A stretch of DNA of 64,000 nt, from assembly GCA_945881835.1 (NCBI GenBank), contig CAMCVP010000006.1, forward strand, positions 44,074 to 108,073. Direction: 5' to 3'. Below the pieces are notes generated by a model. The model worked only from the letters and a program-made list of their open reading frames with translations, was not told where the DNA came from and searched no databases. Both the position numbers and the translations under genes were made by a program. The DNA is from Chryseobacterium gleum. GTDB taxonomy: Bacteria > Bacteroidota > Bacteroidia > Flavobacteriales_D > Sanyastnellaceae. Below, piece after piece: positions 61,921 to 64,000 of the stretch (its first letter is position 1; each line of letters begins with the position of its first letter).

Positions 61921-62120
61921 AAAGGTAAGAGAGGTTAAGAAATGGTAAGATTGGAGAAGAAAAGGGAAGAAAGATTTATCGCGAAGCATTCGCCTGAAGG
62001 GCATTAGCTGTAAACATTCGTCGAAGACATTCGTGCTTGCACATCAGTTGCTTCGCAACATTCTTCCCCTTTCTTCCCCCCTCTTCCCCTCTCTTAACTT
62101 TTCTTACCTGTTTGTTACCT
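61921..62120 (+). repeat. Composite array: purine tract, dialect A hairpins, pyrimidine tract
   Basis: Left: GGTAAGA, GGTTAAGA, GGTAAGA, GGAGAAGA, GGGAAGA with short spacers (61924-61972). Centre: GCGAAGC-attc-GCCTGAAGGGC, atta-GCTGTAAAC-attc, GTCGAAGAC-attc-GTGCTTGCAC, atca-GTTGCTTCGCAAC (61981-62059). Right: the complement of the same purine units (62061-62120). The two tracts can pair, enclosing the hairpins. It spans the whole gap between convergent stops at 61919 and 62115. Confidence 0.9.
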
Positions 62121-62966
62121 CGAAATTTGAACTTCGTTTCTGAAACTATAAACCTTCTGCTCTGCCCCGAAGAACATCGATTCGGCCAAGCGGAAGCCGA
62201 CATCTGGAAGACGCTTCTTGTTCTTGAGGTATTCGACTTGAACAAAATTGAAGTTGGAATTTTTGGTGTAAATGGAATTGTCGACGATGTATAATTTGTC
62301 TTGATCTGGATTGCGGTCGGAGAACGAATTCCCTTTAACAACCTGATACATTCCGTAAGGATAGTAATACACTTCATAGAATTCTTCAAAGACTAAATTG
62401 AATTTACTGTCTCTGTCCATGGTGTATTCAGCCACATTTCCAGCCATGTCATATAAGCCCAACTCATTCGGAAACAACTGCCCTACTTCGTGCGATACTC
62501 CACCTGAATTCGAAGCGTTCCATGCCACACTATCGAGACAATACCCTCCGGGAAAAGTATAATGCCTACTTAAATTCCCTCCCTTCGCAGCGTACTCCCA
62601 TTCAGACATACTAGGCAGGCGGTAATTGTGTCCAGTTAACTTATTCAGTTCTCTCAAAAAATCGAGTGCTTCGTAATAGGTAATGTTTTCAACCGGACAT
62701 TCAGGACATTTGTGTTTGCTCGGATTGTATTTCAAAACCGATTCAAACAAAGACTGTGTGACTTCATATTTTGAAATAGCAAAATCGAACAATTCAATCG
62801 GCGTATCTGTCGGATCATACTTGATTGCGTGTCCCCAATTCTCGCCAAGATTGAATGTCGCTTCCATAACCGGAACCATTTCAATATTTATTCTTTTCTC
62901 TTGTCCGAAAACATTTCCCATGATCGAACAAGCAAGCGCGAATGCGCATGTCCACTTGATTTCCAT
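62115..62966 (-). CDS. Exported formylglycine-generating-enzyme-like (SUMF1) protein
   Basis: 283 aa from the ATG at 62966 (MEIKWTCAFALACSIMGNVFGQ), signal peptide. SUMF1/FGE-sulfatase fold: FDFAISKYEVTQSLFESVL, ECPVENITYYEALDFLRELNKLTGHNYRLPSMSEWEYAAKGG, FPNELGLYDMAGNVAEYTMD, DVGFRLAES. Relatives GldJ/GldK of the gliding machinery are lipoproteins; no lipobox is seen here, and whether it is an enzyme is open. Its stop lies in the repeat tract. Confidence 0.87.
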   Translation of the reverse strand: MEIKWTCAFALACSIMGNVFGQEKRINIEMVPVMEATFNLGENWGHAIKYDPTDTPIELFDFAISKYEVTQSLFESVLKYNPSKHKCPECPVENITYYEALDFLRELNKLTGHNYRLPSMSEWEYAAKGGNLSRHYTFPGGYCLDSVAWNASNSGGVSHEVGQLFPNELGLYDMAGNVAEYTMDRDSKFNLVFEEFYEVYYYPYGMYQVVKGNSFSDRNPDQDKLYIVDNSIYTKNSNFNFVQVEYLKNKKRLPDVGFRLAESMFFGAEQKVYSFRNEVQISR

Positions 62967-63037
62967 AAGTTTAAGATTTAATGAACGAACGGAGAATGTG
63001 ATTGGAAAATTGTACATTCGCCCCCATTCGTTACACC

Positions 63038-63721
63038 ATGCAAAAATCTATTCCTGCTTCAGTCTTTTCATTCTTGGAAGAACTAAAAGAAAACAACAAC
63101 CGCGAGTGGTTCAATGAGAATAAAGAGCGCTACCAAGAACAACACGGATTGGTGGTGCAATTTGCCGATGAGCTGTTAGTTAAAATGAAGCAAGTAGACA
63201 ACATTGAAACGGCCAGCGGAAAGAAATCGATTTTCAGAATTTACAAAGACGTTCGTTTTTCAAAAGACAAGTCACCGTATAAAACCAACATTGGCGGAGC
63301 GTTCACGCGCGCTACAAAAGAACTGCGTGGCGGATACTACTTCCACATTGAACCAGGAAATTGTTTTCTAGGCGGTGGATTCTGGGGACCTTCTCCGGAA
63401 GACCTTAAACACATTCGCATGCAAATAGCCGCAGATCCAGAACCGCTTCAAGAAATACTTGCATCGAAAGAATTTATTTCAACCTTCGGAAAACTGGAAG
63501 GTGAACAACTGAAGACGGCTCCGAAAGGATTCGACAAAGATCATACTGCCATTGATCTGATCAATTACAAACAGTTCTTGCTTGTCAAGCGCTTCACCGA
63601 CAAACAAGCGCAATCGGAAAAATACCTCGAAAACGTTTTCACCACCTTCCAAGCCATGCGTCCGTTCTTCGATTACATGAGCGAGATTCTTACGACTGAT
63701 CTTAACGGAGAACCCTTGTGA
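63038..63721 (+). CDS. DUF2461 family protein
   Basis: 227 aa from the ATG at 63038 (MQKSIPASVFSFLEELKENNNREWFNENKERY), the standard DUF2461 opening. Further conserved: SIFRIYKDVRFSKDKSPYKTNIGGAF, GGYYFHIEPGNCFLGGGFWGPSPEDLKHIR, and FDKDHTAIDLINYKQFLLVKRF. Cytosolic, function unknown. The last base of its stop codon is the first base of a hairpin array. Confidence 0.93.
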   Translation: MQKSIPASVFSFLEELKENNNREWFNENKERYQEQHGLVVQFADELLVKMKQVDNIETASGKKSIFRIYKDVRFSKDKSPYKTNIGGAFTRATKELRGGYYFHIEPGNCFLGGGFWGPSPEDLKHIRMQIAADPEPLQEILASKEFISTFGKLEGEQLKTAPKGFDKDHTAIDLINYKQFLLVKRFTDKQAQSEKYLENVFTTFQAMRPFFDYMSEILTTDLNGEPL

Positions 63722-63863
63722 ACTTCGTTATTGGAAAATCGAAGATTTTATTCCTACTTCGTAATTGGAACTTCGTTGTTGGAACTTCGTTATTCCTACT
63801 ACGTAATGGGAAAATCGAAGATTTTATTCCTACAGTGTAATTGGAACTTCGTTATTCCTATTT
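63721..63863 (+). repeat. Hairpin mosaic array, dialect D, cut by an insertion sequence
   Basis: AACTTCGTT-attgg-AAAATCGAAGATTTT, attcc-TACTTCGTA-attgg, AACTTCGTT-gttgg-AACTTCGTT, attcc-TACTACGTA-atggg, AAAATCGAAGATTTT-attcc, TACAGTGTA-attgg-AACTTCGTT, attcc-TATT. The last module stops where the insertion sequence begins. Confidence 0.93.
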
Positions 63864-64000
63864 TGACCGCGCCTAAAAAAAGTTGACACTTTTATCATCT
63901 TCAACAAAACGAAGATTATGAAAAAAACAGCCTTAAGAGTACAACGAATCTTTTCGGAGGACTTACGAAAAGAGATCGTAAAGCAAATTGAATTGGGCCA
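63864..64000 (+). mobile_element. Left end of an insertion sequence (runs out of window)
   Basis: From TGACCGCGCC at 63864 the repeat pattern ends abruptly and a transposase gene starts 54 bp on. TGACC-type ends are usual for IS3-like elements of Bacteroidota. The other end and the target duplication lie outside the window. Confidence 0.6.
63918..64000 (+). CDS. Transposase, HTH subunit (5' part only)
   Basis: 27 complete codons: MKKTALRVQRIFSEDLRKEI then VKQIELG. Basic N-terminus and the 'FSEDLRKEIVKQIELG' pattern resemble the first helix of HTH transposases (IS3 orfA type). Too short for a family call; runs off the window edge. Confidence 0.6.
   Translation, partial: MKKTALRVQRIFSEDLRKEIVKQIELG

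Noticed and set aside
61976..62389. Open frame on the minus strand through the array and the SUMF1 gene end
   Set aside because: It is out of frame with the well-supported SUMF1-like gene and its N-terminal part is only antisense reading; repeat units lacking stop triplets keep it open.

Overview
The window reads as chromosomal DNA of a member of the Bacteroidota, most likely a Flavobacteriales-type organism. The evidence is a type IX secretion C-terminal sorting domain on an M1 peptidase, a gliding-motility-type (CHU_C) C-terminus on a large surface protein, a TonB-dependent receptor with a CarboxypepD-like N-domain, lpxK for lipid A, promoters of the Bacteroidota type (TTG, about 17-21 nt, TAnnTTTG) and starts without Shine-Dalgarno sequences. 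Base composition is moderate in GC, with one clearly AT-richer stretch at about 53000-55900. The family cannot be fixed from the sequence alone.

Layout. 1-5.2 kb: gatB (cut by the window edge), lpxK, a Nif3-like gene, and a coiled-coil protein with a histone-H1-like N-tail and a zinc ribbon that has lost its cysteines. 5.2-12 kb: a helical protein, secreted M1 aminopeptidase, YhhQ transporter, porin-like barrel, FkbM methyltransferase, GNAT. 12-17 kb (minus): RES/Xre-type toxin-antitoxin pair, uvrA, fumarylacetoacetase. 17-23.3 kb: HTTM-like membrane protein, YqgE, exported TPR protein, a DUF493 / membrane protein / fmt cluster, fabI. 23.5-25.3 kb: repeat-rich DNA carrying parDE. 25.3-29 kb: an overlapping operon (BaiN-like flavoprotein, ribD, EamA, CAP protein). 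29-39.5 kb: subtilase, formate-THF ligase + fdhD, a membrane pyrophosphatase fused to an FKBP prolyl isomerase, CapA-like protein, CDF transporter, hisS. 39.6-49.4 kb: TonB receptor unit, DUF4160/DUF2442-HTH pair, penicillin acylase - DPP4-like peptidase - gcvT cluster. 49.4-56.6 kb: rhodanese-thioredoxin lipoprotein, gliding-type surface protein, and an AT-rich insert with an acyltransferase and two tandem fatty-acid-hydroxylase paralogues. 56.7-64 kb: tRNA-Ser(TGA), many small unknown genes, a NAGPA-type protein, an unknown three-gene operon with a long structured leader, an SUMF1-type protein, DUF2461, and the left end of an insertion sequence.

The most striking signal is not a gene. At least ten places carry mosaic arrays of very short perfect hairpins (7-19 nt) joined by constant 4-6 nt linkers. 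At least four 'dialects' occur: (A) G...C hairpins with ATTC/CCTC/CTTC/ATTA/ATCA linkers; (B) TCC...GGA hairpins with TACA/TTGG/TTTG/CTTG linkers; (C) hairpins joined by GATGAC; (D) A/T-ended hairpins (AACTTCGTT, TACTTCGTA, AAAATC-GAA-GATTTT) joined by ATTGG/ATTCC. Stem sequences differ between modules while pairing is kept, and dialects abut in the order (B-)D-A. Most arrays begin at, or within a few bases of, the stop codon of the upstream gene. One array lies inside the fdhD reading frame and another forms the apparent N-terminus of the FkbM gene. I know of no named repeat family with this architecture.
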